DNA of 64,000 bases from Taenia hydatigena. Taxonomy: Eukaryota; Platyhelminthes; Cestoda; Cyclophyllidea; Taeniidae. The stretch is taken from positions 7,102 to 71,101 of the forward strand of contig JADWOT020001400.1 of assembly GCA_036345935.2 (NCBI GenBank). Reading direction: 5' to 3'. The position numbers and the translations under genes are program-made. Under the pieces are notes generated by a model, which was given only the letters and a program-made list of their open reading frames with translations, was not told the DNA's origin and made no database searches. Below are positions 10,851-23,253 of the stretch, one piece after another; positions within the stretch are counted from its first letter, which is position 1, and each line of letters starts with the position of its first letter.

Positions 10851-11330
10851 CTCACTGAGTCGCTACAGCGTGACAGCCTCCTCTATTTCTGTTTCATCAA
10901 CCAAGAGATGCTTTCTACTTAACGACCTCTCCTTTAGAATCCGTTCAAACTCAAGATCGAGAGCAGAGCCGCCGATTGTGAATGCTGCAAAACACTGTAC
11001 TAAGTCCCGTAGTTAGGCATTTTACACTAAGAATGCGTTCGTCATCTCTCTGACTGTGATAATATCGGTGGCCCCACAACGTGTCTGCCACGTTGCAGCC
11101 AGTGTGATTGACTCTTACTGACCGGCTTTCTGGCATACAACTATACTGTGATGCTTTTCAAAGTTATTCAAGCATGTGAGCTAACTAACTGATACTAATA
11201 AGTCTCCACTGACTAAAGGACTGCTTTCCAATTTCTCAGGTCTTCAAACTGGCATGTGTATGCACAATTGAAATTAGAATGCACTGACACAAAGCTGGTT
11301 GGATCCACCTCGAATAGCAGAATGGAAACC
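10850..11330 (-). pseudogene. Decayed copy 1 of the 9-18 kb repeated coding unit
   Basis: On the minus strand a frame reading SHWLQRGRHVVGPP aligns with the copies at 13.7 and 16.95 kb. Downstream, after the acceptor-like tract ending in TTTTGCAG (about 10987), a second frame opens with FTIGGSALDLEFERILKER and stays open for 39 codons before a TAG. The upstream part (11290-11330, GCTGGTTGGATCCACC) pairs with 13950 and 17085. The aligned frame plus stops points to a multi-exon pseudogene; the family is not recognised. Confidence 0.45.
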
Positions 11331-12350
11331 ATCGACCAACCCTCAGACTTGGACTACCACTATTTCTCCTCAGAGCATTTTGCATATTAATGGCGAGACA
11401 GGAGACTTACTTCAGCGTGTTTTACCGACCGAACCCAGTCATCTTGTTAAAAGCGTGTGCATTGTTGTTCAACAGGATGGTATTGCATGTGACAGCAAAG
11501 TCTGTTTCGCGGTTCGACAAAATATGCCGCGTGAATGTGCGGTGCAGGTGGAATTCGCTGAGGTGTGGTTCACTGAAATGAGTCAGACTTGGACTAATTA
11601 ATGCTTTAGTGGTAAAACTAAAGGCTGATGCATTTGTCATGGTTCAACATCATTTATTTCACGCAAGCACTTAATGGAACTCTAAGTGCAGGTACATCAC
11701 GTTGTGGTTCAGCAGAGGCATGGCAATATTTGCAGAATGCAAAAGATTCCAGCAGGCCACAAAAATTGGGCCTGCAAAGACACAGGCCATAATCATTATG
11801 CATAAAATGAGTGAGCATATAGCTGAATGCACGAGGAAGTAAGTACCTTCCATGTTTGGGTAACCGTCCTCACGCTCCAAATTAAGCGTGGTCCAACTAC
11901 AAATTAGTGGTGCTGACTCTTGTAACATCGAACCCCCCTGCCTTTAGTAAAGGAATGCAAAAGGCACATGCTTATCCAGCAATAAAACGTGCTTTTTGAC
12001 TTGCTTTTATCAGCAGATTTCCCTTGGATGGTGCCAAATCGCTACTTAATTCAACGGTGTCCGATTCCTTACATGTTGCCTGTTGACTATGTAGACGACG
12101 TTACTTCTCACGGTCGTAAAGTGCAAACAGGCATACATGAAGTTGGGCGTGATTGCGGTGAGTAAATCTAGCGTATTAGCCTACCTTGTTCAATTTGATT
12201 TTAAGGGTTTAACAAGCATTAGGCATCGCCGCGATTGATCGCATGAATTCTGCTTACTCAAGTGCCGAGATTTCCCGCTTTCCCGACCACGTAATTAAAG
12301 CATCCTTAATATTGGTCTAGCATTACAGATAATTCACCAGGAGCATGCCA
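11331..12350. other. Intervening sequence between repeat units 1 and 2
   Basis: Contains overlapping open frames of up to 100 codons on both strands, none with splice support or a recognised domain. It has no clear partner in the other repeat units. Confidence 0.35.
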
Positions 12351-12358
12351 CCTTAAAA

Positions 12359-12748
12359 CTAAGAGTGAAACCAAGAGCTATACGTGCATTCCATTCGCGG
12401 GATCAGCAACTGTGAATAACACCACCAGCCGACAGGACGCTTTTCATTACGGATTGGCAAGTAGGGTTGACAGATTTTTGAGTTAGTTGAAATTGTGCGA
12501 ACCCCTGCATGACACTGCAGGTAATTACCTTTCCGTTCTCCACAATCCCAATCAGTCCGCAGACTCAAGTCACTTCTTGTTTTGCCTCTATTAGTTATGC
12601 ACATCGTTTGTATGATAGTGGCATCAACATAGGTCAACTCGACAACTGAATCACGTCGCCTTGGTACTTCAGTCAAGTGGAGGTATTCGCGCATTGCCTT
12701 GCCATTCGGCGTATTGCATGTGGCAGCAGTATGTGCAATACAATCCAT
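12359..12748 (-). pseudogene. Unit 2, 129-codon open frame; related to 15.6-16.0 kb
   Basis: The frame begins MDCIAHTAATCNTPNGKAMR and includes REYLHLTEVPRRRDS, MCITN and DWDCGERKG. The segment is related at about 70% in DNA to 15610-16000 on the same strand, and the same frame there reads EHLHLTKVATRRDS, SMCIIN and NLDCGKQKG but has an internal stop. Conservation of residues such as LHLT, RRDS, MCI and DCG in the same frame suggests the ancestor was coding. It could be an exon of the gene whose 5' part lies at 13.7 kb. No family is recognised, and this copy might still be an exon rather than a pseudogene. Confidence 0.4.
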
Positions 12749-13689
12749 GGAAGTGCGCCTTTGGATGTGTAATCGTCGAGGCGCGTTTCATTGAATAAGG
12801 TGGAATTCGGTGGGAGCAGATTGGCAGCGCAAATGGCAAAACTAATTCAAAATGGGCACTTCACGAACCAATAAATGAAACCACAATGCTAGCGATCTTA
12901 GCAGAACATTGTTATTTGATATTATTGCATGCAAAGATTTCACTTTAGAGTTTTGTCACCTTAACTTCGCATGTGTTTGAAGGCAGGTAACATTTCCTTA
13001 TCACATCGTCGTTTTAGAATTGATTTTTGGCCCATTGTTTGATGCATAGCTGTTCACTTCTCGCTGTGAATCGAAGGATAACACTTGACACTCACTGACG
13101 CATAACAACAGTAGTGATATTTCGAGAGTGACCAACGTTCTATGTTTTTTCAACCTTCGACACATGCCTTTGTGGCCTCCTCAATGGGTTAATCTATTGG
13201 CACTAAGCTGTCAAATTTCATCACTGGTCCATAACTGCTAGCTCTAATTGTCAATGACCCAGATAGTTTTCCGAATTGTTTGATTTACTGCAGAATATTT
13301 TACTGGAACTCCAGCGAAGCAGTGCATCGACTCTAATGGCGATATTATGACAGGTTTTCTAGTAGCTTAAGGTATCCACACCCTAGATGTCACAGAACAG
13401 TCATCCGCACCACTTGACAGCATTGTTCACCCGGGTGCAGTTCATTCCAAGGAATGTAAACTTGATTATGGTGATTGGTAAAGGAGTAACTGATGTTTTG
13501 TACCTTAGTTTAGTAAATCTTTAGTGTTAGCAGCCAGATTTTCGAGCAACTCTTATTATTTGGACTTACTGTTCAAAGTGGATATCCGCGCCACTGTGTT
13601 TCATATGCCCATGCATACTTTAGCCGGGAAGTTATTCCTAATTTATCACTGATTGAGTCTCTGCGAGTAGAAGTTCAATGACTCATCCA

Positions 13690-14640
13690 TCGCTTTTCTC
13701 TCCACTCGTGAATGTAACGGTGACCGTACAACGTGTCTGCCACGTCGGCGCTAGCGTGAGTGGTTCAAATTGACCTCCTTTCAATCATGTATTGGCAATG
13801 TGATCGTGCACGAAGTTATCCAAGCGTGGTGGTGAACCTGTTACCACTGAAGCAAATTCTCTATGGCTTGAAGGGCTACTCGGTTGATTATTAATTGCTA
13901 TCACCTTGCTCTCCATGCAGTGGTGAGCATTTATGTATTGAATCATAAGGCTGGTTGAATCAACTTGAAGTAACGGATCAAAAAGTCCTCTTCATTGCTA
14001 ATTTTATTTTTACTTAATAGTTGCAGGATGGAGGTTCCAACTCAGGTCAGCTCGTCGAATGCGTCTTCCTGTTCTTGTATATTGCTCTCCTTGGGATGCT
14101 CGTGTGTTGTGATACTATGTGCTGAATCGGCATTCGATAGCAAGAATCTGACTAGACTCACTGTCAAAGATGTTGCGTAAATATGTCTTATCGGATTCAA
14201 TTTTTGGAGAGGGAATTGGCTGTGTTGGGTGAAGTTTCGTCTCCCAATACATCCAGCGTGATCTTTACGCCGGTTAGCCCATGTAGATTGGTTTGCTTAA
14301 CAGATACACCCGATTTGGTTTATGGTAGAAGTTGGCGCTGTCGTTCACCACTGAGTCATGTGCCTTTAGGTCAAAAATGTCTTCCTTCATTCTCAACTGA
14401 CTGATACTCTCTAATTGGAAAATTAAGGGAGCCGAACCTCTAACAATTTAATTCACCCCTCATTTGTGCTTGATCTGCTCTTTTTATATCACGTCTGAAG
14501 TATGCATGCGTTCCTTGTGCAAACGATAGCAAGTAAAACTACATTGACGGGAATCTAGTGCTAGGCATGGCTGCGCTTCAGTTCACTCACTAAAATGACT
14601 CAAATATGATAGCACCACCTCGCTCTCTACTTATTAACTT
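13690..14640 (-). repeat. Upstream part of repeat unit 2
   Basis: Partner of about 16890-17750: shared blocks include ACAACGTG(T/A)CTGCCAC, GGTAGAAGTT, TTCATTCT(C/A)AACTGACTGAT and TAGTGCTAGGCATG against TAATGCTAGGCATG, offset 3.1-3.2 kb. On the minus strand near 13.77-13.70 kb the frame reads RRRGRHVVRSPLHS after an in-frame TAG, so this copy is broken. Confidence 0.6.
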
Positions 14641-15609
14641 TAAGTAAACGTAGGGATTCATTTCGAATACTCATTCGGTTGGAACCACTTCTTACGTTGT
14701 CCACACCCTTCTTCAAAGCCTGTGTGAAGCAATTTTACATTTGAGGGCATGTTTAGGCACTCTAAATAGAACCGCTTAATTCTGGACGGAAATAACCAGC
14801 CTTTAATTTGCTGGATAGAATGCGTTCCAGCTGCATGCACCAGCGTATAATTCCTTCCAGCATGGCAGCTTCATTTCACCTATTCTCACCCTATGCTGTG
14901 TCACATAGCACTCGTGTAGGCACTTTTGCACGAAAAAAGATATGTCGATTTCGCAGTGCTTCATTCTAGAACTTTGTATGTTTAGCTGTCTGTTGCAGTC
15001 GTTTGGGTGGATCGATTGCCTTTGCAGGATGGATTGAGCACTGGGCCATTCCAGCATTCCCAATTCCACTCTTTTTGCTCAGCATGCACTTTCCTCTCAA
15101 GTATTATGCCTTTGCAGTCTTCAAGGAAGTCTCGATACGCTGCATTTGTGGCAGCAAAACAGATGCAAGTTTAGAGTAATGATATCCTGATATATGTCGC
15201 CGATGGCCAGCTTTGGTGCTGTGAAGGGATTGCATGGGCCATGGATGAAAGAAGTGCTGTCGCCTTATAACAGGAGGACTGAGAATGATATCTTCCTTTG
15301 GCAAGAAAGCTGGCAACGCGGAAAGCGACACCATTCGTGAACCATCTAGAGAAGTTTTGTCTCGCTGCTTAAATTCAATGATGCTCGCATTTCTTACATG
15401 CTACGTGTTGTCTGTACCGGAGATGTCACCCCTCACATTGGTGAAGCTTAAGCAAATATGCATGATTACAGGGGTGACTACAGTCAATCAACCCGGCCTA
15501 CTAATCTTCCTCATTAAATTTTATTGGTCTAATGTTGCACGCAACCTATTATTGGGCACTGCTGCTCTGAAACTGAACTACTGTAGAAGTTGTGAAACTC
15601 AGAATAAGA
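14641..15609. other. Sequence between repeat units 2 and 3
   Basis: It holds open frames of 88 codons (15069-14803, minus) and 120 codons (15285-15647, plus). Neither has clear splice signals or a recognised domain, and neither is preserved in another unit, so they are left uncalled. Confidence 0.35.
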
Positions 15610-16010
15610 CATGCATTACGATTGCGGAGTCAGCGACTGTAATATAATTACTAGCCAACAGAATGCTTTTTATTATGGCGGACAGGCAAGTTTGACTAGT
15701 GTCTCGGTAGGATGAAATTGATACCCTTCTGCTTTCCACAATCCAAATTAGTCCCCGGGCTCAAGTCAGTCCTTCTTTTGCATTCATTAATTATGCACAT
15801 TGATTGCAAGATAGTGACATTAACTTAGTTCAACTTGGCAAATGAATCTCGTCGTGTCGCTACTTTAGTCAAGTGAAGGTGTTCGTCAGCTCTCATCACA
15901 TTCTACGGTACTGCATGTGGCAACACACTGATTTTAGATTCCCCGGTGAAACAATGCGCAAAGACATGCTTTGTAGTGCATAATCGTTGAGGTGTGCTTC
16001 ATTGGAAAAG
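15610..16010 (-). pseudogene. Unit 3 copy of the 12.4-12.75 kb coding segment
   Basis: Diverged partner of 12359-12748. Aligned in the same frame it keeps LHLT, RRDS, SMCI and DCG but is interrupted by a TAA in the middle and further stops upstream, so it cannot be a functional exon as it stands. Confidence 0.5.
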
Positions 16011-16667
16011 GAGACATTTAATAAGGGGTATAAATCGGTATAGCTAATGACAAAGCTGACGCAGTAGTTGTGTTTCTCAGTACCTGTGAATGAAACGATA
16101 TCGCTATCGATTCCAGTCGACCATCATGCGATAATACTATTGCCTGCAAAGATACTCCTTTAAAATATTGTTAACTTCGAATGTGTTAAAATGCAAGTAG
16201 CATTTTATCACCTCGCCGACATTGAGGAACTGATTTTAGACCAACTATTTGATGTGCAGCAGTTCAATTCTACTTGCAAGTCAAAAAATCGCACTTGACA
16301 CACTTTTGCGTGTGAAGAAAAAGGACGTCTTAAATATGCTTCTATGGCAATCTTCTCATTGAGTTAATATGCTTGCACTAGGCTGCATTTCTTCATCACT
16401 GGTTATTAACTAATGAGACTCATTTGCCGAAGTTTAAAGAAGTCTGACGCAATATCTAGGTTATAAAGAATTTTCCTCTTTACCGGATTTTTAGCAATGT
16501 ATGGACCTTGTTGTCATCATTTGCGCAGGGTTCCGCAATGTCCAATGCCACAAATTGATCATTCGCACATCTTCTTGGTATCGCGCATTTGGAAGCTCGT
16601 CCCCAAGGAACCTAAACCGCGATTAGGTGATTGAGCAAGGTGCAAATGATGTGTTGTACCTTCTTCA

Positions 16668-17120
16668 TTACATCGGCATAGCAAATGATCCGTAATAGCA
16701 GATGGTTCGACAGGTGACTTTTATTCTGCCTCGGGCTTTCTGACGTTCGAGTGCTAATGTTTTGGGCCTACTATTCAGGGGTGAAGTATACACCACTGTT
16801 TTCATTTGTCTACATATCTCATAGCACAAAATCTTATTCACAGGCAGTGACTGATCATATCTCTGTGAATAGAAATGAAAAGACCTCTCAATCACTTCTC
16901 TCACTGCCCGCGGATGTGACGATGGACACACAACGTGACTGCCACTTTGCAGCCAATATGAGTGGCTCATGTTGACCTTCCATTCAGAGTCATTTAATGA
17001 TTGAATGACTGCCTTTCGATTTCCTGCTGCTTTTAATTCGCGTACGTGCACAAGGTCCAAATTTGGCATGCACTGATGCATCTCATTAGATTCATCTAAA
17101 GTAGCAAAATGGAAAGCCAT
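16668..17120 (-). CDS. Hypothetical 150-codon open frame of unit 3
   Basis: This is the most open member of the repeated family. Its frame contains SHSYWLQSGSHVVCPSSHPR, aligned with SHWLQRGRHVVGPP (11.1 kb), RRRGRHVVRSPLHS (13.7 kb) and HRLQRGRSVAGS (9.3 kb, plus strand), then FHFYSQRYDQ, aligned with FYSQRLNQ at 13.65 kb. The sharing of residues across four diverged copies suggests a true ancestral coding exon, but whether this copy is expressed is unknown. No signal peptide, membrane segment or known domain is visible. Start and end are those of the open frame; the real exon may be shorter. Confidence 0.35.
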   Translation of the reverse strand: MAFHFATLDESNEMHQCMPNLDLVHVRELKAAGNRKAVIQSLNDSEWKVNMSHSYWLQSGSHVVCPSSHPRAVREVIERSFHFYSQRYDQSLPVNKILCYEICRQMKTVVYTSPLNSRPKTLALERQKARGRIKVTCRTICYYGSFAMPM

Positions 17121-17760
17121 CTATTTTCCACATATATATTATTGCGCATTGTTTGCGGAACGAGGCCTCCCCTGGAGTGATCTCGTCAATGGTGTCTCAT
17201 CGTTTTGGACATTGCTCTTACTGGAGTGTTCGTTCATTATGTTATTCTGTGGTGATTTGGCATGCAGTAGCAGGAGTCTGCTCAGATTTCGTGCTGCAGA
17301 TGCTGCACAAGTGTCTTTTAATAGGTTTACTTTTCGAGGCGTAGAATGCTGCGTTAGGTGTGATTTCGTCTGCTTATAATGTCTGCGTGATTTTCCTCTA
17401 TTGCATTTTGGCTAAGTCAGACCCATCTCTCCGATAGACATTTCTACGCCTATGAGCTCTTGCAGAGTGGTCTGCTGAACAATCCCATTGCATGTTGTTT
17501 CATGGTAGAAGTTAGCATGGTATTTAGTGCAGAGTTAGGCACCCCAGAGTCGGAAATGCTTTCATTCTAAACTGACTGATCTGCTTTACCCACATAGTTT
17601 AACAACTGATGCATGCATGTTTGTCTTCCGCGACCGATGGCAAGTAAGTCTACGTCAACGGAACTCTAATGCTAGGCATGATGGCGCATTGGTCTACTCA
17701 TTAAAACAACTAAAATGTGGTGGTAGCTCAATTGAGGTGGTTGTAGGGTGATGCGTTACA
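16890..17760 (-). repeat. Upstream part of repeat unit 3
   Basis: Partner of 13690-14640 in direct orientation (see the shared blocks listed there). It overlaps the 5' end of the 150-codon open frame. Together the two entries define a degenerate tandem duplication with a period of about 3.1-3.2 kb. Confidence 0.6.
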
Positions 17761-19859
17761 AAATACAAGTTATGAATTATGCGACGAACTTAATGAGCGA
17801 CGACGCTGCAACCCCCATTGGGAAAAAGTCAGTGCATCAAACTCGTCAGACCAGCGCGGTGGCAAAGCTCAGCTATCACGAAGTCCGGTGGCATTTATAA
17901 GGAAACAACAGGCGTCAAGCACGCCTAGGTGGTCTCGGAATGAACAAAGATTAACTCAAAACATTAGTGTGACAGCACGCTAAATGATTCTTACCCCTAA
18001 TGATGAAAATCCAAATGGTAATGAGGATCTATGCATCGCGACCGAAATATTACGGATTCCTTTGCCAAAATAACAAATTCAAGCAAAATATTTGCAAAGA
18101 GTCGATAAATATCTGACCGCAAAAAGCCGCTGGCAGACACGAAAACAAAAAGAAGCTCTCATTATTAAAATAATGCTTCAAAATAACTATTTAAAAAGCG
18201 CTGTATCGGTTATCCCATGTCAGGGATAAACGCGATAATCAGAAGACTTGACCATATAACAACTACAATTAGTAGGTAAACATCTGCTGCGAGATAACCT
18301 CATAAAAAAGAGGAGCTGGCTGGGTACTTCTCTTGTACATAATTAGAAATTCAAGATGGATACAAAAAGAGCGCCGTGTTGGCGCTGCGACAACATAGGA
18401 TACCGCGCTATTAAGAAGCAGTGCCTACCTATAAAATGTATCAATTTTGTCACCGTCTGCCTCAAGAACTCCTCAGAAAAACACAGGATGAAACTGTTCT
18501 CCCCTAGTTGCAAGTGATTAGGAGAGATATGCCACCAGCTACAGTAGGAATTCATTGTCTACTGTATCTCTACCCGAGTGGTTAGAGCCATGCTTGCTCT
18601 GTACGCACGTTGATGCGCATTTCTTTTTCAAAGTAAGTCAGTCATCATTCGTGTGAGCAATTTGGAGGAGTTGAAATCGCTGCTAGACATATGCGTAATC
18701 AATCCGAGCATTGCTTTAATCCAGTCCTGGTAGACTAAATGCGCAAGGTGATGATGGGCTGTGGTGGATCAAGGATTGTCAAGGAGCGTTGAAATCCTAA
18801 GTGTGAATGTGCACACAAGATTGATAATGATGAGCAAGTAGGGCGCTTCGCGTAAACCTCTAAGCTACGCTAACCATTTAAAAAGCATGGAGTGGGAGAT
18901 CGATGTTCTGGGGTGTCTAAAAAGGGAATGTGTTGTAGCAGGCTTGCTTTTACTCTTTTGCTTTATTTTTCCTTGTTAGCGCCAAATGATTCATAAACGT
19001 GAAGGTTTATAGTCAAACCTACAACATTCTTCAGTGAATAATGGAAAATCTTAATGTGTGAGGTAGAGTTCTTGAGAACAATTTCTGTTTGTATTTTAGG
19101 CCCTGCATTCACCGGCACGTCTTTCATTAGTCATGGGACGGTTCACGAAATCCGTCCGAACCGAGAGGTTGTCAGCCAAGCGTAAAGAGTTGCACAATTC
19201 ACCAAATGCTCTAGCCTAGGCGTCCTACCAATTGAGAGTCTTCACCACTCCAACAATCCACTACGCTGGCTCACAACGATATGAACTGCATGTGATGCTT
19301 AAATTGATCCGAAGGAGGAAAAGGGCAGCAGCGACATTCAAAGCGGCGTTCATTCAAACTGGCGTCTAGACTGACGGCTTTAGAATAACCAAGTCTCAAT
19401 ACTTCGACTTCTTGTGTCCCTTTGCCCATACCTCTGCTCGATGCCTTTGAGTCACCTCTTCTATGTGAAGCAAGCCAGTTTAGCAGGCGAACACACCGAT
19501 TCGCCACAAACTTTAAGCCTAAAATTCTTAAATCATCCTATCCAGTCACCTTCAACACAACTTACCTAAACTCTCCTTCGGCTTGTGTGGACTCCTAGCG
19601 TAAAAATGGCCGCAGCTTCCTTTTGTCTCTACATATTCTCTCCTATCCTGTTTTGCCAAAGAGCTCCATAAAGATGTGCGGAGAAGTTTTGCCCCATGCT
19701 ACCCTTTTCCAAGGCACAACGCCGCGCGCATTCCATCCAAACTGAAGTGCATCTCACCTTATGGTGCGTCGATAAATGAATGTACCTGAAATGCGCAGAG
19801 ATCTGGTAGAACATGGGCAAGGCTCATATCGGAACTCTAGACCTCATGCGACTGGAATC
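17761..19859. other. Mostly non-coding stretch
   Basis: Apart from the possible zinc-knuckle remnant near 18.4 kb, no exon, RNA gene or repeat could be supported. Confidence 0.4.
18300..18560 (+). mobile_element. Possible retrotransposon gag zinc-knuckle remnant
   Basis: Plus-strand translation near 18372-18428 gives APCWRCDNIGYRAIKKQC, which resembles a CCHC zinc knuckle (C-x2-C-x4-H-x4-C) with Tyr in place of His and two extra residues before the last Cys. The surrounding 17.8-18.6 kb is A-rich on this strand and full of stops. This is weak evidence for an old gag fragment; chance is possible. Confidence 0.25.
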
Positions 19860-20177
19860 GAGTAGATTATAAAGCATGCAAAACTATTTACTTAATCGAT
19901 TATAGCTTAATCTTAGGAGGCGGACTGCAGCAAATGAAAATACATGTTATCCTTTAAAGGTGTTTATGGTATGTAAAACCATTTTCGCACTATCGAAGTG
20001 ACGTTTACACCCTACAGCGAGTAGATTATAATAGAAGACAAAAATATTTACTTAATCGGTTATTCCCATACCTAAGGAGGAGGATTGCAGCGAATAAAAA
20101 TGTGTGTTGTCATTCAAAGCAGTTGGTAGTACGTAAAACCTTTTTCGCAATACTGAGGTAATGTTTACACCCTACGG
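19860..20177. repeat. Tandem duplication, two 159 bp units
   Basis: Units 19860-20018 and 20019-20177 both run from GAGTAGATTATAA, through ATTTACTTAATCG(A/G)TTAT, AGGAGG, CGTAAAACC or TGTAAAACC, to TTTACACCCTAC. Identity is about 75-80%. No open frame spans them, and only two units are present. Confidence 0.9.
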
Positions 20178-22405
20178 CATGACTTGGAAGCCTGCTAAGT
20201 GGTGTGACATTGCGACAAACCTAGATGCTGTTTGAGGCGCAAAACACAATTTTAGTGGAATAAGGTTTGAAGCAAACCGGTTGCTATTATTTATGCATCC
20301 CGCCTAAAATAACGACGCCAATGAACTAAAACACCGCAAAATACTATCGAAAATTGCCCTAACTTATTATGCGTATATGTAGGTACGGTATCTGCTAATA
20401 CTTGCTTAAACTGTAAAGGTGCATCAAATAATAAAAACAAAGTTACGTATGCATAGAAGTAACTGAAACGCAGAAGAAATAAGGCCTTTAAAAGAGGTGG
20501 TTTACTCGCAAGCGCGAGTAACTATGCTGGCTTTCGGCATGCTTCTATAATCAGAGTTGACTTTGGCTTTAGTCTTAACCTTACAAGTATATGCGAACAG
20601 TTGGGTATTCCATGTTCGCCTGTCTGCCTCTTCGTGATATCGGTCAACTGGAAGAAAGTAGAGAGCATATATAACGAAACACGCTAGAAGGCTCGAGAAG
20701 TTGGTGCAAAATGGAAATCTCGTACACATCAAATTACGAGCATTGCTGCATTTCTCTTTACAGAACCCGTGATCTCTGTCGGATTCGTTGCAATCGTTGA
20801 TGGCGATGGTGCCAAATGCTTCATTATTTAATTATAAATAATAATGAAAATGATAAGGGCAAGTAAATCTGTAGTGCTTTGGCAAAAATTGCAATGCCAT
20901 CGCTTCTGTACAAATCCGCTCCTCCGTTCGTATAATTTACATCCCTCCTTGTCCCGCCACGTGGATCACATTGGTATCTAGATCGGCAACACATAATCAA
21001 AGTCACACGGCTCTTTGGCATCCATGTGCTTATTTTTCAGAGATCGCTTCCTTGAGCCCAGACGAATATTAAGGCTGCATGAAGTTGATTAGCTCTATTT
21101 GTTTGACAAGAGCGATAAATTGAAGAAATTAGTGATAAAGTAAAACACTAAGTAAAATCCATTGGACTTATTACATTCAGTGAAAATAAATGGTTCAATT
21201 GCATGGTCAGCTGGAATTTGTCGAGATGCGCAGCCTAATCCGCATGGCACATGCTGATTACACGAGACAATTTGCGCGTATTTGCGCAGAGATTGCCAAA
21301 TCAATCTGCGTGGTGAGTTCATTTGAAGTTTGGCCATCGTAGGTGACATTATAAGAAGCAAATGCTTGCAAACGATACACTAACTCAATCTTTATCATTT
21401 CATCTCACGAGACAAAGCGCTTGTGAATGCAAAAAGTGAGTTCTATTTCACGGCACCATTTGCTTTGGAGCATAACTCTGCAATGCAGAGAACGGGAGAA
21501 AAAGAAGAAAAGAAGAAATAATTGCGTGTTGTATCCTGTTTCCTAGAGCTTTACTCAACACTATTTTTAGCGCGCAGTCACTAGAACATCCATGCAGATA
21601 AACGCATAAATTGAACCAATAATCGTGCAGTCATTGGCAAAAACAACAATTACAAGTAGATGGAAAAGCTCTCAGATATGTGTGCGACTAATCATTTTAT
21701 TAATTAAGTCACTCCAACCTGCTATCTATAGTGCGCAATCAATGGAGGTAAAGTGCGCAAAACTAAGAATATATTTCTAATTTTTCATTGCAGGATATTT
21801 CTAGGCCAGCGTCTGGGTGATGTTAGAATTTATTTTTCCTAAAAAAATCCTAGCAAATGACACATTGTAATGTTTGCATTCCTTAGGATTGTGAACAGGG
21901 ATAATAATTGATCTTTGTTATCATGAAGCAAGGACAGGTCCGCAAGAGCCGCCAGTAGTTCAGGAGATCGCTCGTTTATCCATTCTTTCCTGGTTTTTGA
22001 ACTGGCTAAAATAAGGCTTGTTTTGTTGAAAGCATACCTATTATTATAATTTAGTTCTGTTTGAGGAGATTTTAGAGTAATAAGTGTTGTGAACTGCCCT
22101 CTGAATTGCTAGAATCTAACGACCGCTCTATGATGAGATATCGTTCAATTGAATTCCGCTTACCTATGTAACACCGATGAACGGAATCGTTCTTTCCCAC
22201 TTAATTTAATAATCTTACGCCACTCGTCTCTAACAGTGCTAGCCAGAGCTAGGAAAATGGAATCAGAGGTAGGCTGGATATTCAAGTGTCCTGCGAGCGT
22301 TATATTCACTTAAATCTATGCCTATTGTCATCGCCTCTTTTTGTCGGAAGTGGTTGATAGTGCAACTGCTTTTACTTTCTATTCTTTTATTGATTTGCGA
22401 TTTTT
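20178..22405. other. Non-coding stretch with an AT-rich hairpin
   Basis: No supported gene. At 20819-20848 the sequence TTCATTATTTAATTATAAAT followed by AATAATGAA can fold into an AT hairpin. Open frames here are of chance length. Confidence 0.4.
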
Positions 22406-22663
22406 ATGGCCAAATTACATGATTCTATGATCACTGATCTCCTAGAGGTAGCACGACGTACGATGTGCGAATATCTCGGCTCTGTTGACATTGCAAGCAT
22501 TTGTATGGCTGTTCCAGATCTAAACCGGTTCACTTCTCATAAACTTGACGTTTATACACGAGTAAATGAAAATAAGTTAATAAACATATCTGCGCATCTT
22601 CGTTGTCACGCTCGCAGTAGCTTACCCTTTGAGGTTCGACGAATGCATCAAACAATACTTTAA
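22406..22663 (+). CDS. Hypothetical open frame, 85 codons
   Basis: The frame starts MAKLHDSMITDLLEVARRTM and has a natural-looking composition. The stretch LLEVARRTMCEYLGSVDI faintly recalls an F-box helix pair, but the fit is too weak to name it. No clean splice acceptor or donor borders it. It is kept because three other coding-looking patches follow within 1 kb. Confidence 0.2.
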   Translation: MAKLHDSMITDLLEVARRTMCEYLGSVDIASICMAVPDLNRFTSHKLDVYTRVNENKLINISAHLRCHARSSLPFEVRRMHQTIL

Positions 22664-22814
22664 ACAGATGAGATTTGATCATCAATTTTTATCCATTTCC
22701 TTCCCTGTGGGTGCTTTTAAAGGGTGGGGTGCGTTCTAATCGAGCCCATAACGAATGCTAAATGTTGGCTTTTTCGGAATTGACTAATCCGCTACTTATG
22801 GGATTATCCGTGAA

Positions 22815-23148
22815 ATGGAATATTCCGCCCTCACTGATGCGGTAGCTGTTAGTAAATTGCGCCCCATATGGCCTAATTTTATGCCACTGGAAAGCTTTGG
22901 AAGCATTTTTCCGCCAACATTTAGGCAACGCATGTGCGAGGCTTTCATATGAAGCTAAAGGTAAGCAAATTGATTATGACTGCACTCTCTATATCATTGA
23001 GCTATTACCTCTTCTGAAGCAGCGCTTGAAGATCAGAACTGAATTACGTGGCATAATGGCAAAATCGTCCCTCGGTCAGGCATTTGGAACTAACGTAATT
23101 GAAGAACTGGAATCCAAAAAGTGGGGCAAATTTCTTCTTGGACTGTGA
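22815..23148 (+). pseudogene. Possible frameshifted coding remnant
   Basis: One frame (22815-22952) starts MEYSALTDAVAVSK and includes PIWPNFMPLESFGSIFPP before a TGA. An overlapping frame (to 23148) contains YDCTLYIIELLPLLKQ and LGQAFGTNVIEELESKKWGK. Two adjacent protein-like frames out of phase suggest one exon with a frameshift, on the plus strand. No family was recognised. Confidence 0.25.
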
Positions 23149-23253
23149 CGATAAGCACAGATCAATGGCTGACTCAGCCCTGATGTCTGCACCAACAATT
23201 GGTGAATGTGGTGCGTTCTGAAGAATGCTACCCGAGTAGCTAAACGCAGGGAC

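Noticed and set aside
18568..18620. Possible tRNA A box (ACCCGAGTGGTTAGAGCC)
   Set aside because: No B box or cloverleaf could be drawn at the right distance.
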